DNA of 64,000 bases, from positions 1 through 64,000 of the forward strand of contig CAWBLP010000026.1 of assembly GCA_963789495.1 (NCBI GenBank). Reading direction: 5' to 3'. This DNA comes from CAWBLP01 sp963789495. GTDB lineage: Bacteria > Pseudomonadota > Alphaproteobacteria > Acetobacterales > Acetobacteraceae. Within the stretch, counting starts at the first letter, position 1. Each line of letters opens with the position of its first letter. The position numbers and the translations under genes are program-made. Under the pieces are notes generated by a model, which had not been told where the DNA came from, did not search any database, and saw only the letters and a program-made list of their open reading frames with translations. Below are positions 42,514 through 51,179 of the stretch, in pieces.

Positions 42514-42594
42514 CCCGCCGGACTGGCACTGGTCGGTCGCGCCCGCCGAGGCGATATCGGCGCCCGGTTGCTGACACCGGCATGATACGCCGGG
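42498..42594 (+). repeat. Pair of about 23-base direct repeats at the 3' end of the P1 peptidase gene
   Basis: CTGACACCGGCATGA followed by two variable bases and CGCCGG occurs at about 42499 and again at about 42572. The first copy contains the stop codon. Partial duplication of the gene end is the simplest explanation. Confidence 0.5.
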
Positions 42595-42619
42595 ATTGCA
42601 TTCCCCTGCGCGCCAGCGT

Positions 42620-43516
42620 TCACGCCTGTTCCGCGCTTAGCTCCAGCGCCCGCGAATACACCAGCTTGCGCGGCAGTCCGGTGGCGGCGGCGACCAGCGC
42701 CGCGGCATCCTTCACGCTGTTCGCCGCCAGGGCCGCCCGCAGCCTGCCGTCCAGGTCCTCCGGATCGGATTGCTCGGGCGGGCCGACCAGCACGCTGATC
42801 TCGCCGCGCGCCGGCTCCGCGGCATAGTGCTCCGCCAGGTCCGGCAGGCTGCCGCGCCGCACCTCCTCGAACCGCTTGGTGAGTTCCCGGGCCACCACGG
42901 CTTGGCGTGGGCCGAATGCCACCGCCATGTCGGCCAGCGTCTCGGCCAGGCGATGCGGCGCCTCATGCCAGATAAGGGTCGCCGTCAGCCCGGCCCGTTC
43001 GGCCGCCCGCAACGCCCCGAACGCGGCACGGCGCGCCGCGGACCGCGGCGGCGGGAAGCCCAGGAACAGGAACGGCACCGGCGGCAGGCCGGACAGTACC
43101 AGCGCGGTCAGGCCGGCATTCGGCCCTGGCACAACCCCCAATTTCAGACCCTCGGCCAGCGCCGCGCGCACCAGCCGGTAGCCGGGATCGGACAGCAGCG
43201 GCGTCCCCGCATCGGACACCAGCGACACGCGTTTCCCCGAGCGCAGCAGCCGCAGCACCGGACCTATCCGCGCATCTTCATTGTGTTCGTGCAGCGGCTC
43301 CGTCTTCACGTTCACGCCTAAAGCGGAAAGCAGCCTTGCGGTATGGCGCGTGTCCTCGCACAGGATGAGGTCGCTCGCCGCGAGGGTCTGGCGGGCGCGG
43401 GCCGAAACATCCCCAAGGTTGCCGATCGGGGTAGAAACCAGCACAAGACCCTCCGGCAGAACCGATGGTTCGGCCGGCTGATCAGTGGGAGATGCGCCGC
43501 ATGCTTCGTCGGGCAT
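42620..43516 (-). CDS. rsmI: 16S rRNA (cytidine(1402)-2'-O)-methyltransferase RsmI
   Basis: This is a 298-residue tetrapyrrole-methylase-fold enzyme that methylates C1402 of 16S rRNA. The motifs are VLVSTPIGNLGDVSARARQTL, CEDTRHTARLLSALGV, VSLVSDAGTPLLSDPGYRLVRAAL and VVPGPNAGLTALVLSGLP, followed by LIWHEAPHRLAETL. AGAAGGAG lies 5 bases before the ATG at 43516. The start region overlaps the divergent LpoA-like gene start by 16 bases. The same divergent pair (yraL/lpoA) exists in gammaproteobacteria, which supports both assignments. Confidence 0.95.
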   Translation of the reverse strand: MPDEACGASPTDQPAEPSVLPEGLVLVSTPIGNLGDVSARARQTLAASDLILCEDTRHTARLLSALGVNVKTEPLHEHNEDARIGPVLRLLRSGKRVSLVSDAGTPLLSDPGYRLVRAALAEGLKLGVVPGPNAGLTALVLSGLPPVPFLFLGFPPPRSAARRAAFGALRAAERAGLTATLIWHEAPHRLAETLADMAVAFGPRQAVVARELTKRFEEVRRGSLPDLAEHYAAEPARGEISVLVGPPEQSDPEDLDGRLRAALAANSVKDAAALVAAATGLPRKLVYSRALELSAEQA

Positions 43517-44751
43517 TCGTGCTCCTTCTCGGTCCCGGCCTGTTGGCCGGATGCACCGGTGGTGGGGGAGGATACTACCCGCAATCCGGCAATGGCGCCG
43601 GACCGATCGGACTGAACGGCTCGATGCCCGGCGGCCGGAGCGGACGGGTCGCCATCCTGTTGCCGCTGAGCGGGCCACGCGCCGATCTCGGCCGTCCCAT
43701 GCTGCAGGCTGCCCAGCTCGCCCTTGCCGCACCCGGTTCGCCTCCTTTGCTGGTGAAGGACACTGGTGGCAACCCGCAAGCGGCGGCCGCCGCCGCGCAG
43801 GCCGCCATCGCGGAAGGCGCCGGCCTGATCCTGGGTCCGCTGACCTCGGCCGAGACCGCCGCCGTCGCGCCGGTCGCGGCGCCGGCCGGCGTGCCGGTCC
43901 TGGCCTTTACCAACGATCCGTCACAGGTGCAGCCGGGCGTTTGGACGCTGGGCATCACACCGGGGCAGCAGGTTCGCCGGCTGGTTGCCGCGGCACAGGC
44001 GCAGGGACATGGCCAATGCGCGGCGCTGCTGCCGGAGAGCGATTTCGGCCACGCCATGGCGCAGGCGCTGACCCAGGCGACCACCGCCAGTGGGCTGCCG
44101 CCGCCCACAATCTACTTTCACGCGCCGGGCATGGCCTCGATCAACCACACCGCCCGCGAGTTGGCCGACTATGCCAACCGCCGAGGACCGATCGAGGCGC
44201 AGATCAAACGCGCCCGCGCGCTGGATACGGCGGAAGGCCGGCGGGAGGCGCGCGACCTGGCCCGCACCCCGATCCCACCGCCCAATTTCAACGTGCTGCT
44301 GCTCGCCGATACCGGCGAGAGCCTGGCCGAGATCGCCGCGGTGCTGCCGTATTACGATGTCGACCGTTCCGCGGTGCAGATCATCGGGCCGATCCTGTGG
44401 GCGGCACCGAACAGCGGCTCCGGTCAGGTGCAAGGTGCTTGGTACGCCGCACCCGACCCGGCCGCGCGCGCCAGTTTCGAGCAGGAATACACGGTGAAAT
44501 ACGGCGCCCCGCCGCCATCGCTGGCCGATCTCGCCTATGACGCGGCCTCCATCGCGCGGGTGATTCCGGGCGGCAACGGCTACCCGATCGCCGCACTGAC
44601 CCAGCCCGCCGGATTTCTGGGGGTCGATGGCTGGCTGGCGCTGCTGCCAGACGGACAGGTCCGCCGCGGCCTTGCGGTGTTCCGGGTGGAACGCGGCGGT
44701 CCGACCATGGTCGAGCCGGCACCGCAATCGGAGGCCGGGAGCGGCGCCTGA
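43501..44751 (+). CDS. LpoA-like lipoprotein, penicillin-binding protein activator (periplasmic binding-protein fold)
   Basis: This is a 416-residue lipoprotein: signal MLRRAFVLLLGPGLLAGC with lipobox LAGC, then a glycine-rich linker (TGGGGGYYPQSGNG). The remainder is a type I periplasmic-binding-protein fold (RVAILLPLSGPRADLG, GLILGPLTSAETAAVAPVA, ALLPESDFGHAMAQALT) as in the C-terminal domain of LpoA, which activates PBP1a from the outer membrane. The TPR-like N-terminal domain of E. coli LpoA is absent, as in other alphaproteobacteria. ATG 43501 is chosen because GGGAG is 9 bases upstream. Confidence 0.83.
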   Translation: MLRRAFVLLLGPGLLAGCTGGGGGYYPQSGNGAGPIGLNGSMPGGRSGRVAILLPLSGPRADLGRPMLQAAQLALAAPGSPPLLVKDTGGNPQAAAAAAQAAIAEGAGLILGPLTSAETAAVAPVAAPAGVPVLAFTNDPSQVQPGVWTLGITPGQQVRRLVAAAQAQGHGQCAALLPESDFGHAMAQALTQATTASGLPPPTIYFHAPGMASINHTARELADYANRRGPIEAQIKRARALDTAEGRREARDLARTPIPPPNFNVLLLADTGESLAEIAAVLPYYDVDRSAVQIIGPILWAAPNSGSGQVQGAWYAAPDPAARASFEQEYTVKYGAPPPSLADLAYDAASIARVIPGGNGYPIAALTQPAGFLGVDGWLALLPDGQVRRGLAVFRVERGGPTMVEPAPQSEAGSGA

Positions 44752-44913
44752 GCGGCCGGGCGGGCTGCCAGCGTAAGGAGCCGATCACCCGCCCGCGCTG
44801 CGGCGCTCGGATTGGTCTGAAAAGATCACACCGCAAATATGACCGGTCGCCTTGCCGCTGCGGATTTCGCCGACTAGGCTTAACACCCGTTGTTTTATGA
44901 ACCGAGTGAGGCC

Positions 44914-45441
44914 ATGGCGTCGATGCCGGCCACTTCCGCGCCTTTGATCAGTCCAGCCGAGATGCAGATTCTGGTGTCTCGCGCCGGGTTGGTGCTGAAT
45001 CCCGGACAGGTTGCGGACCTTGTCCTGGCATGGCGGCAGGTGGCGGGCCTGATTGCGCGGCTACCGCAGGATCGCCCGTTGGCTGACGACATGGCCTACA
45101 GCTTTCGCCTGCTGCCTCCAGTGGGAGCCGCGGTACCAACGCGGCAGCCAGCCAGCGCGACGGGCGATGCTGCCTCGGCAAGGCAGACGACCCGGGGCGC
45201 CGCCACTGTGAAATCGCCGGCCAGGCGTGGTGCCGCTGCCAAACCGGCGCCAGCGGTCAAACCGTCCGCCAAGTCCGGCAAACGCGGCGCGACGAAAACC
45301 GCCCCCCCCGCCAGATCGGCCAAACGCGTGGTCTCCGCCAAGCCAGCTACGACGACCAAGAAGGCCAAGCCGGCAACCAAGCACCGCGCCGCCGCAAGGT
45401 CGAAACCAAAGGCCCAACGCCGGGCCGCAAACCGCCGATGA
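44914..45441 (+). CDS. AtzG-like domain fused to a histone H1-like basic tail
   Basis: This is a 175-residue protein of two parts. Residues 1-70 (SPAEMQILVSRAGLVLNPGQVADLVLAWRQV, then RPLADDMAYSFRLLPP) resemble the AtzG/DUF4089 family, small partners of AtzE-type amidases. Residues 90-175 are low-complexity and very basic (KPAPAVKPSAKSGKRG, KPATTTKKAKPATKHRAAARSKPKAQRRAANRR), like the C-terminal tails of bacterial histone H1-like proteins. The stop overlaps the amidase start in ATGA, supporting an AtzG role. The tail is unusual for AtzG and might bind nucleic acid or anionic polymer. It uses GAGTGAGGCC before the ATG. Confidence 0.75.
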   Translation: MASMPATSAPLISPAEMQILVSRAGLVLNPGQVADLVLAWRQVAGLIARLPQDRPLADDMAYSFRLLPPVGAAVPTRQPASATGDAASARQTTRGAATVKSPARRGAAAKPAPAVKPSAKSGKRGATKTAPPARSAKRVVSAKPATTTKKAKPATKHRAAARSKPKAQRRAANRR

Positions 45442-46832
45442 CGGGCGGCATCGCGGACTTCTTCACTCTCGCCGAAGCCGCTCGGCTGATCGCCGCGAGG
45501 AAACTCTCCCCCACCGAACTGGTCCGCGCGTTGCTGCATCGGATCGCCGCCGTTGACCCGCGGCTGAACGCCTTCCTGCTGGTCACCGAGCGGCAGGCTC
45601 TGGCGGCCGCACGGGCGGCCGAACGGGCTTTGCAGGACGGCCGGAAGGGAAAGCTGCTGGGCATTCCGCTGGCCTACAAGGACATCTACGAGACAGCCGG
45701 CGTGCGCACCACGGCGCATTCCCGCATCCTGGCCGACAATGTGCCGAAGCAGGACGCCGAGACGGTGCGCCGGCTGCACGCCGCCGGCGCGGTGATGCTG
45801 GGCAAGCTGGCGACGCATGAATTCGCCATCGGCGGTCCGGCGACCGACCTGCCCTGGCCACCGGCCCGCAATCCCTGGGACACCAGACGCTACACCGGCG
45901 GCTCGTCCTCCGGCTCCGGTGCTGCCGTCGCGGCCGGCCTGGCGCTGGGGGCACTGGGATCGGATACCGGTGGCTCGATCCGGCTGCCCGCTGCGTATTG
46001 CGGCATTGCCGGCCTGAAACCGACCCCTGGCCTGGTGTCGCGCCGCGGGGTCATCCCGCTGGCGCCCAGCCTGGACACGGCCGGCCCGATGGCCTGGACC
46101 GCGCAGGACTGCGCCATTCTGCTCGACGTGCTGGCGGGGCACGACCCGGCCGATCCAGCCTCGGTGCCCGGCCCCACCGTGTCCTACGCCAGGGCGGTCG
46201 AGCCGCCGCTGAAGGGTCTGCGTGTCGGCCTGCTGCGCCGGTTCTACGAACATGACGCGCCCGCCACACCCGAGGCGCTGCAAATGGTCAATCGCGCCGC
46301 AGGACTGCTGAAGGACATGGGCTGCCGCGTCGAGGAAGCCACGCTGCCTTCCCTGCAAGACTACAACGCGGTCGGGCGCATCATCATCTCCGCCGAGGCC
46401 TACGCGCTGCACGAGCCTACGCTGCGCACCCGGCTGTCGGAGTATTCCCGGGTGTTCCGCATTCGGGTACTGGCCGGCGCCCTGATCCGCGCGGCCGACT
46501 ACATCGCCGCACAGCGCCAGCGCACCGATCTGATCGCCGCCACCGCCCGCACATTGGAGAAATTCGACGTCCTGATCAGCGCGCCGACCCAGGGCGCCGC
46601 CCCGCTGTTGAGCGAGCAGCGACCGGATGACGGCTTCTCCCGCCCCTTGCTGACCACCGTCGCCAATGTCGCAGCGGTACCGTCGCTGGTGGTGTGCGGC
46701 GGGTTCACCGCCACGGGGCTGCCACTGGGCATCGAGATCATCGGGCGGGCCTGGGACGACGCGACCGTGTTGCGCGTCGGCCACCATTTGGAACTCGCTA
46801 CGGGCACCCGGAGCCGGCGGCCGGAACTGTAA
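45438..46832 (+). CDS. Amidase signature family enzyme (AtzE-like)
   Basis: This is a 464-residue amidase with the complete Ser-cisSer-Lys triad: Lys in PLAYKDIYE (K81), the cis-Ser in TGGSSSGSG (about 156-158) and the nucleophile in GSDTGGSIRLP (S180). FAIGGPATDLPWPPARNPWD and GIAGLKPTPGLVSRRGVIPLAPSLDTAGPM are family-typical. It follows an AtzG-like gene with an ATGA overlap, the arrangement of AtzG-AtzE heterotetramers acting on 1-carboxybiuret and of related GatC-GatA-like pairs. The real substrate is unknown. The frame is intact. Confidence 0.9.
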   Translation: MTGGIADFFTLAEAARLIAARKLSPTELVRALLHRIAAVDPRLNAFLLVTERQALAAARAAERALQDGRKGKLLGIPLAYKDIYETAGVRTTAHSRILADNVPKQDAETVRRLHAAGAVMLGKLATHEFAIGGPATDLPWPPARNPWDTRRYTGGSSSGSGAAVAAGLALGALGSDTGGSIRLPAAYCGIAGLKPTPGLVSRRGVIPLAPSLDTAGPMAWTAQDCAILLDVLAGHDPADPASVPGPTVSYARAVEPPLKGLRVGLLRRFYEHDAPATPEALQMVNRAAGLLKDMGCRVEEATLPSLQDYNAVGRIIISAEAYALHEPTLRTRLSEYSRVFRIRVLAGALIRAADYIAAQRQRTDLIAATARTLEKFDVLISAPTQGAAPLLSEQRPDDGFSRPLLTTVANVAAVPSLVVCGGFTATGLPLGIEIIGRAWDDATVLRVGHHLELATGTRSRRPEL

Positions 46833-46994
46833 GCAGACCTCCGCAGCCTGTGCCGCGCATCTCGCTTTGTTCGGAGTGCAGCAAATATCGAGGCGTTGCC
46901 CCGACGCTCGCTGCGCCCCGTCACAAGCGTGGATGCGTGGCACGGGCCGCGGATGTCGCTTGCGCCGCGCCCGAGGCCGCCCTATCCGCGGCTC

Positions 46995-47801
46995 ATGCAC
47001 CCGACCGGTACGGCCGAAGCCGAACTCCGCCGCCTGCTCGACATCATGGCCGCGCTGCGCGACCCGGCGCAGGGCTGTCCCTGGGACAAGCAGCAGGACT
47101 TCGCCACCATCGCGCCCTACACGATCGAGGAAGCCTATGAGGTCGCCGACGCCATCGCGCGCGGCGACTTCTCCGCCTTGCCGGATGAACTGGGCGATCT
47201 GCTGTTCCAGGTGGTCTATCACGCGCGGATGGGCGAGGAGCAGGCGCGCTTCGCCTTTGCCGACGTGGCGCGAGCGATTGCCGACAAGATGGTGCGGCGC
47301 CACCCGCATGTGTTCGGCGACGCCGCCGCGCGCGACGCGGCCGAACAAACCACCGCCTGGGAAGCCCACAAATCCGCCGAACGGGCAGCGCGGGCGGAGC
47401 CCGGCACGTTGGCCGGCGTACCGGTGGGTCTTCCCGCCCTGACCCGTGCGGCCAAACTGACCGCGCGGGCCGCACGGGTGGGGTTCGACTGGCCGGACGC
47501 CCAGGCCGTGCTGGAAAAGCTGGACGAGGAAATCGGTGAACTGCGCGCCGAATTACCGGAAGCCGATCCGGTCCGGCTGGCGGACGAGGTGGGCGATCTG
47601 CTGTTCGTGCTGGCCAATCTGGCGCGCAAGCTGCAGCTCGATCCGGAGGCCTGCCTGCGTCAGGCCAACCAGAAATTCAGCCGCCGGTTCAACGCCATGG
47701 AACAGCGGATCGAGCAGGCGGGCAGCTCGCTCGCCGAAAGCGAGCTGGCGACGATGGAGACCGCCTGGCAGGCGGTGAAGCGCGCGGAGCGCTCGGGATG
47801 A
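46995..47801 (+). CDS. mazG: Nucleoside triphosphate pyrophosphohydrolase MazG
   Basis: This is an approximately 268-residue tandem-domain MazG. The first domain has LLDIMAALRDPAQGCPWDKQQDFATIAPYTIEEAYEVADAI and DELGDLLFQVVYHARMG, with HPHVFGD. The second has GFDWPDAQAVLEKLDEEIGELRAEL and ADEVGDLLFVLANLARKL, followed by KFSRRFNAMEQ. The acidic metal ligands (ExxE, DExGD) are intact in both. The start at 46995 (MHPTGTAEAEL) is preferred over upstream ATGs, which lack homology. The stop overlaps the methyltransferase start in ATGA. Confidence 0.95.
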   Translation: MHPTGTAEAELRRLLDIMAALRDPAQGCPWDKQQDFATIAPYTIEEAYEVADAIARGDFSALPDELGDLLFQVVYHARMGEEQARFAFADVARAIADKMVRRHPHVFGDAAARDAAEQTTAWEAHKSAERAARAEPGTLAGVPVGLPALTRAAKLTARAARVGFDWPDAQAVLEKLDEEIGELRAELPEADPVRLADEVGDLLFVLANLARKLQLDPEACLRQANQKFSRRFNAMEQRIEQAGSSLAESELATMETAWQAVKRAERSG

Positions 47802-48646
47802 GCGAACCTCGGCCGCCGGACTGGCGGGCGCTCAACCGGGCCAACTGGGACGAGCGGGTCGCGGTGCATCTGGGGCCGCGCGGCTACGACCTGGCCGAAC
47901 TGGCCGCCGGCACCGCGCGACTGAACGCCATCGAGGAAGCGGAACTCGGTCCGGTCGACGGTTTGCGGATGCTGCATCTGCAATGCCATTTCGGCCGCGA
48001 CAGTCTGATCCTGGCGCAGCGCGGCGCCGAGGTGGTGGGACTGGATTTCTCTGCGCCGGCCATCGATGCGGCGCGGGCGCTGGCGGCGCGGTTGGGCCTG
48101 GCCGACCGGGTGCGCTTCGTGGCCGCCGATCTGTACGACGCGGCGACGGCAGTCCCGGCGCCGGCCTCGTTCGACGCGGTCTATGTCACCTGGGGCGCAT
48201 TGTGCTGGCTGCCCGACATCACCGCCTGGGCGCGCCTGGTGGCGCATTTTCTCAAGCCGGGCGGCTGGCTCTATCTGGCCGAGGGGCATCCGGTTGCCAT
48301 GGTGCTGGACGATGCAGCGGCCGCACCGGACGGAACGCCGGGCCTGTTCCTGCCGTATTTCCACGACGATCCGCTGCGCCTGGACGATTCGTCCGACTAC
48401 GTCGATCCGCAGGCGCGGCTCACGAATGCCGCCACCTGCCAATGGATCCATCCGCTCGGCAGCGTGGTCACGGCGCTGCTCCAGGCCGGGCTGTCACTCG
48501 ACTGGCTGCACGAGCATCCGACCGCGACCTGGCGGATGTTCGCCTGCCTGCGGCAGGACCCGGACGGGACGTTCCATTGGCCGGACCGGCCGTGGCTGCC
48601 GCTGTCCTATTCGCTGCGGGCGCGCCGGCGGCTCAGCACAGCCTGA
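47798..48646 (+). CDS. Class I SAM-dependent methyltransferase
   Basis: This is a 282-residue protein beginning PRPPDWRALNRANWDERVAVH. The SAM motif region is LRMLHLQCHFGRDSLILAQRGAEVVGLDFSAPAIDAAR, with AVYVTWGALCWLPDI and KPGGWLYLAEGHP. The unusual LQCHFGRDSL form of motif I defines a large family of uncharacterised methyltransferases, often next to housekeeping genes. It is coupled to mazG by ATGA. Its last 14 bases overlap the convergent aldose epimerase gene. Confidence 0.88.
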   Translation: MSEPRPPDWRALNRANWDERVAVHLGPRGYDLAELAAGTARLNAIEEAELGPVDGLRMLHLQCHFGRDSLILAQRGAEVVGLDFSAPAIDAARALAARLGLADRVRFVAADLYDAATAVPAPASFDAVYVTWGALCWLPDITAWARLVAHFLKPGGWLYLAEGHPVAMVLDDAAAAPDGTPGLFLPYFHDDPLRLDDSSDYVDPQARLTNAATCQWIHPLGSVVTALLQAGLSLDWLHEHPTATWRMFACLRQDPDGTFHWPDRPWLPLSYSLRARRRLSTA

Positions 48647-49514
48647 TCCGCAGCGTCAGCACGCGGCGGTCGCCGGGCGGAATATGCATCAGGTCCGGCT
48701 TGGTGGTGAATTCGCCGTCGAAATCGGCGGGGCTGGCGGTGCCGTGCCAGGGTTCGATGCACAGGAAATCCGCGCAGGCCTCGGCGCCGGTAGAGCGCGA
48801 CCAGATGCCAAGCTGCGGGAACCCGTCCCAACTGACCTCGATCACCTCGGAACTGGGCGCGGTGTAGCGCACCGAGGCGCTGGCGAGCTGGTCCAGGATC
48901 AGGGCGTCCGCGGCGAACAGCGCCGGGTCCAGCGCCAGCACATGGCCCTGCACCGGCGTGGGCTGCGGCGCCGGATCCAGCAGGCCGCCGGCAAGCCGCC
49001 GCACCGGCGCGGCTTCCACGGCGGAGAATTCCAGCACATGCGCGGCTTTTTCCGCCCCGGGAGTCAACGGCCAGGCGAAGCCGGGATGCGCGCCGACCGA
49101 CGCTGGCAGGATCTCCCGCCCGGTGTTCACGATGGTAAAGCTCTGCTCCAAGGCGTCGTCATCCAGCGTGTAAGCGACCTCGAAACGGAATGCGAACGGA
49201 TACATCGCGCGCGTCGCGCCGTCGTCGTGCAACACCAGGCGGCAATGCGTGGGGGAGCGCGTCAGCCAGGCGAACCGGCGGTCGCGGGCGAAACCGTGCT
49301 GGGTCAGCCGATGGGCCTTGCCGTGATGCAGGAGCCGATCGTCCTTCAGGCGGCCGACGATTGGGAACAGGACCGGCGCATGGCGTGGCCAGATCGGGTC
49401 GGCCTGCCAAAGCATTTCAGTGCCTGTGGCATCGCATAACGAGCACAGCTCCGCTCCGTCCGCCTTCACCACCGCAGACAGGTAGCCGTTCGCCAGGGCA
49501 TGCCGATCCATCAT
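48633..49514 (-). CDS. Aldose 1-epimerase family protein (YeaD-like)
   Basis: This is a 293-residue galactose-mutarotase-fold protein. The catalytic and binding residues appear in PVLFPIVGRLKDDRLLHHGKAHRLTQHGFARDRRFAW and ASVGAHPGFAWPL, with the active-site Glu in FLCIEPWHGTASPADFDGEF. The GAHPGF motif and the C-terminal IEPW are typical of the YeaD/LACX branch that acts on hexose-6-phosphates or related sugars. The frame is intact. Confidence 0.9.
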   Translation of the reverse strand: MMDRHALANGYLSAVVKADGAELCSLCDATGTEMLWQADPIWPRHAPVLFPIVGRLKDDRLLHHGKAHRLTQHGFARDRRFAWLTRSPTHCRLVLHDDGATRAMYPFAFRFEVAYTLDDDALEQSFTIVNTGREILPASVGAHPGFAWPLTPGAEKAAHVLEFSAVEAAPVRRLAGGLLDPAPQPTPVQGHVLALDPALFAADALILDQLASASVRYTAPSSEVIEVSWDGFPQLGIWSRSTGAEACADFLCIEPWHGTASPADFDGEFTTKPDLMHIPPGDRRVLTLRIRLC

Positions 49515-49577
49515 GGATGCAGAGCTTGCACCGGACTGCTGGGCAATTTCCAGATGCCTGGCGGTTTGACCTGCAAT

Positions 49578-50444
49578 TCAGGCAGTTTCCTCACCGCCGG
49601 CGACCTCCAGCACCGCCTCCCCCTGCGGCTCCGGTTCGGCGCGGCGGGTGATACGGTGTCACGGGGTACCGACGCCCGGCTCGCTGTCCAGTGCGACATG
49701 GCCACAAGACTGCTTGATGAACCCGTAGATTTGGCTGAGGCCGAGCCCGCTGCCTTGGCCCGCCGGCTTGGTGGTGAAGAACGGCTCGAACGCGGCCTCG
49801 CGCACCGTGACGGACATGCCGGCGCCGGTATCGGTGACGTGGATCGCGACATGGTCGCCCGGCTCGATCTCGGGATTCTGCGGCATTGCGGCGGCCGGGA
49901 CGTCCCTCATTGCGATGGTAACCTGCCCGCCATGCGGCATCGCGTCACGGGCGTTTATGATCAGGCTCAGGATGGCGGATTCGAGTTGGATGGGATCTGC
50001 CTCCACCAACCACAGCGCGGCGTCGGCGGCGAGCTCTAGCGGAGTTTCGCTGCCGAGAGTGGCGCACAGCAGGCCCGCCATGGCGGCGAGGCGGTCGGCT
50101 GGATTGAATACGGTCGGCCGCAGCGATTAGCAGCGGCCGAGGGCCAGCAGATGCTGGGTCAGCTAGGCGCCGCGCGCGGCCCGACCAGCGCCCGCTCGGT
50201 GTAGTTGTTCATGGATCATCGGCATCGACCCGAGCTTAAATTGCCTGGAGATTTCCCTGAATGACCTCCGGCAGGTTGTTGAAGTCATGTGCCACGCCAC
50301 CGGTCAACTGGCGGACCGCCTCCATCTTTTGCGACTGGCGCAGCATGGTCTCGGTGCGCTCGCGTTCGGTGGCTTCTCGGCGCGGCGCGCCCACCGCGGC
50401 CTCACGCGACTGCCGCCGTCGAACAACTCAGCGAGCGTCTCCAT
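49578..50444 (-). pseudogene. Sensor histidine kinase, decayed
   Basis: Pieces in order on the minus strand are a short N-terminus (METLAELFDGGS), a coiled linker and phosphoacceptor region (EATERERTETMLRQSQKMEAVRQLTGGVAHDFNNLPEV), then stops. Next come the N-box INARDAMPHGG, G1 VTDTGAGM, F-box EPFFTTKP and G2 GQGSGLGLSQIYGF of the ATPase domain. In-frame TAA and TAG codons lie between the two halves, at places where homologues have CAA/CAG-like or ALTQRLLA sequence, and the C-terminus is shifted. Substitutions of the C-to-T kind suggest real decay. The response regulator directly upstream is intact. Confidence 0.75.
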
Positions 50445-50477
50445 CGGACCGTCTGCTCCTGCCCGCCGCGGCCGGGG

Positions 50478-50846
50478 TCACGGCGGACCTTCCAGCTCCG
50501 CGCGCACCGCAGCTTCCAGGTCGCTCATGCGGAAGGGCTTACGGAGGAACCGCCGATTGACCTGCTGGGCAATGAAATATCCCGAGATCAGAATCACCTT
50601 CAGGTTGCGGTGACGCTGCGTCGCAATCTCCGCCAGTTCCAGACCCGACATGTCCGGCATGCGGATGTCCGAAATGATCAGCCGGGTATCCGGGTGAGAA
50701 TCCAGCAGGCGCAGCGCCTCCGCACTGCCGTCGGCCTGCAGAACACGATACCCGAAATCCTCCAGGAACTCCGCAACGATACTCCGCACTTCGAGCTCGT
50801 CGTCGACGACCACAATACTTGCAGCAGGCTCCGGCGTCCGTTCCAT
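50478..50846 (-). CDS. Single-domain response regulator (CheY-like)
   Basis: This is a 122-residue receiver domain with no output domain: acidic pocket VVVDDELEV (D15, D16), phosphoacceptor in LIISDIRMPDMSG (D60), S88 in VILISGYF and K103 in FLRKPF. Such proteins usually serve a hybrid or PAS-type histidine kinase in the same operon. Here the kinase downstream is a pseudogene, so the regulator is orphaned unless another kinase serves it. The start at 50846 has only a weak ribosome binding site, and a longer open frame extends upstream. Confidence 0.85.
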   Translation of the reverse strand: MERTPEPAASIVVVDDELEVRSIVAEFLEDFGYRVLQADGSAEALRLLDSHPDTRLIISDIRMPDMSGLELAEIATQRHRNLKVILISGYFIAQQVNRRFLRKPFRMSDLEAAVRAELEGPP

Positions 50847-51179
50847 CAGGTTCGTGTTATTCTGAGGCGTGCAGGTCAAGGCAAACTCCGCGCCATGAGA
50901 CGTGGCAGGTTTGGTCAAGACTGGTCGCAGCCACGGTGCCGAGGAAGCCACCGCCAGCACAACCATGGGCTGTATAGCATCGGACTTGTGCCCCGACACC
51001 GCCTAATCCGGCTTAACGGTGGTGACTGGTCGGTCACAACCTCGCGACCAAAGATTGCTTCCGCCTGGCTGGCCAGGAATTGCTATAACGCAACATGATT
51101 CCATTACCGCCGCGGATTGGACCTGCACGCCATTCCATGCGATGCCTGTCGCGTCACGACCGACCTCGGAGGGGCGTCG
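50847..51179. other. Divergent intergenic region, 333 bases, no supported gene
   Basis: No family-like frame is seen. It must hold the promoters of the response regulator and rpiB genes, including the extended -10 element described separately. Confidence 0.5.
51080..51089 (+). promoter_or_regulatory. Candidate extended -10 promoter element upstream of rpiB
   Basis: TTGCTATAAC contains TGnTATAAC, an extended -10 consensus with one mismatch, about 90 bases before the rpiB start. No matching -35 box is obvious. Confidence 0.4.

Noticed and set aside
45096..47369. A 757-codon open frame antisense to the amidase and mazG genes
   Set aside because: Both sense genes are unmistakable and intact; the antisense product is low-complexity and is a codon-bias artefact.
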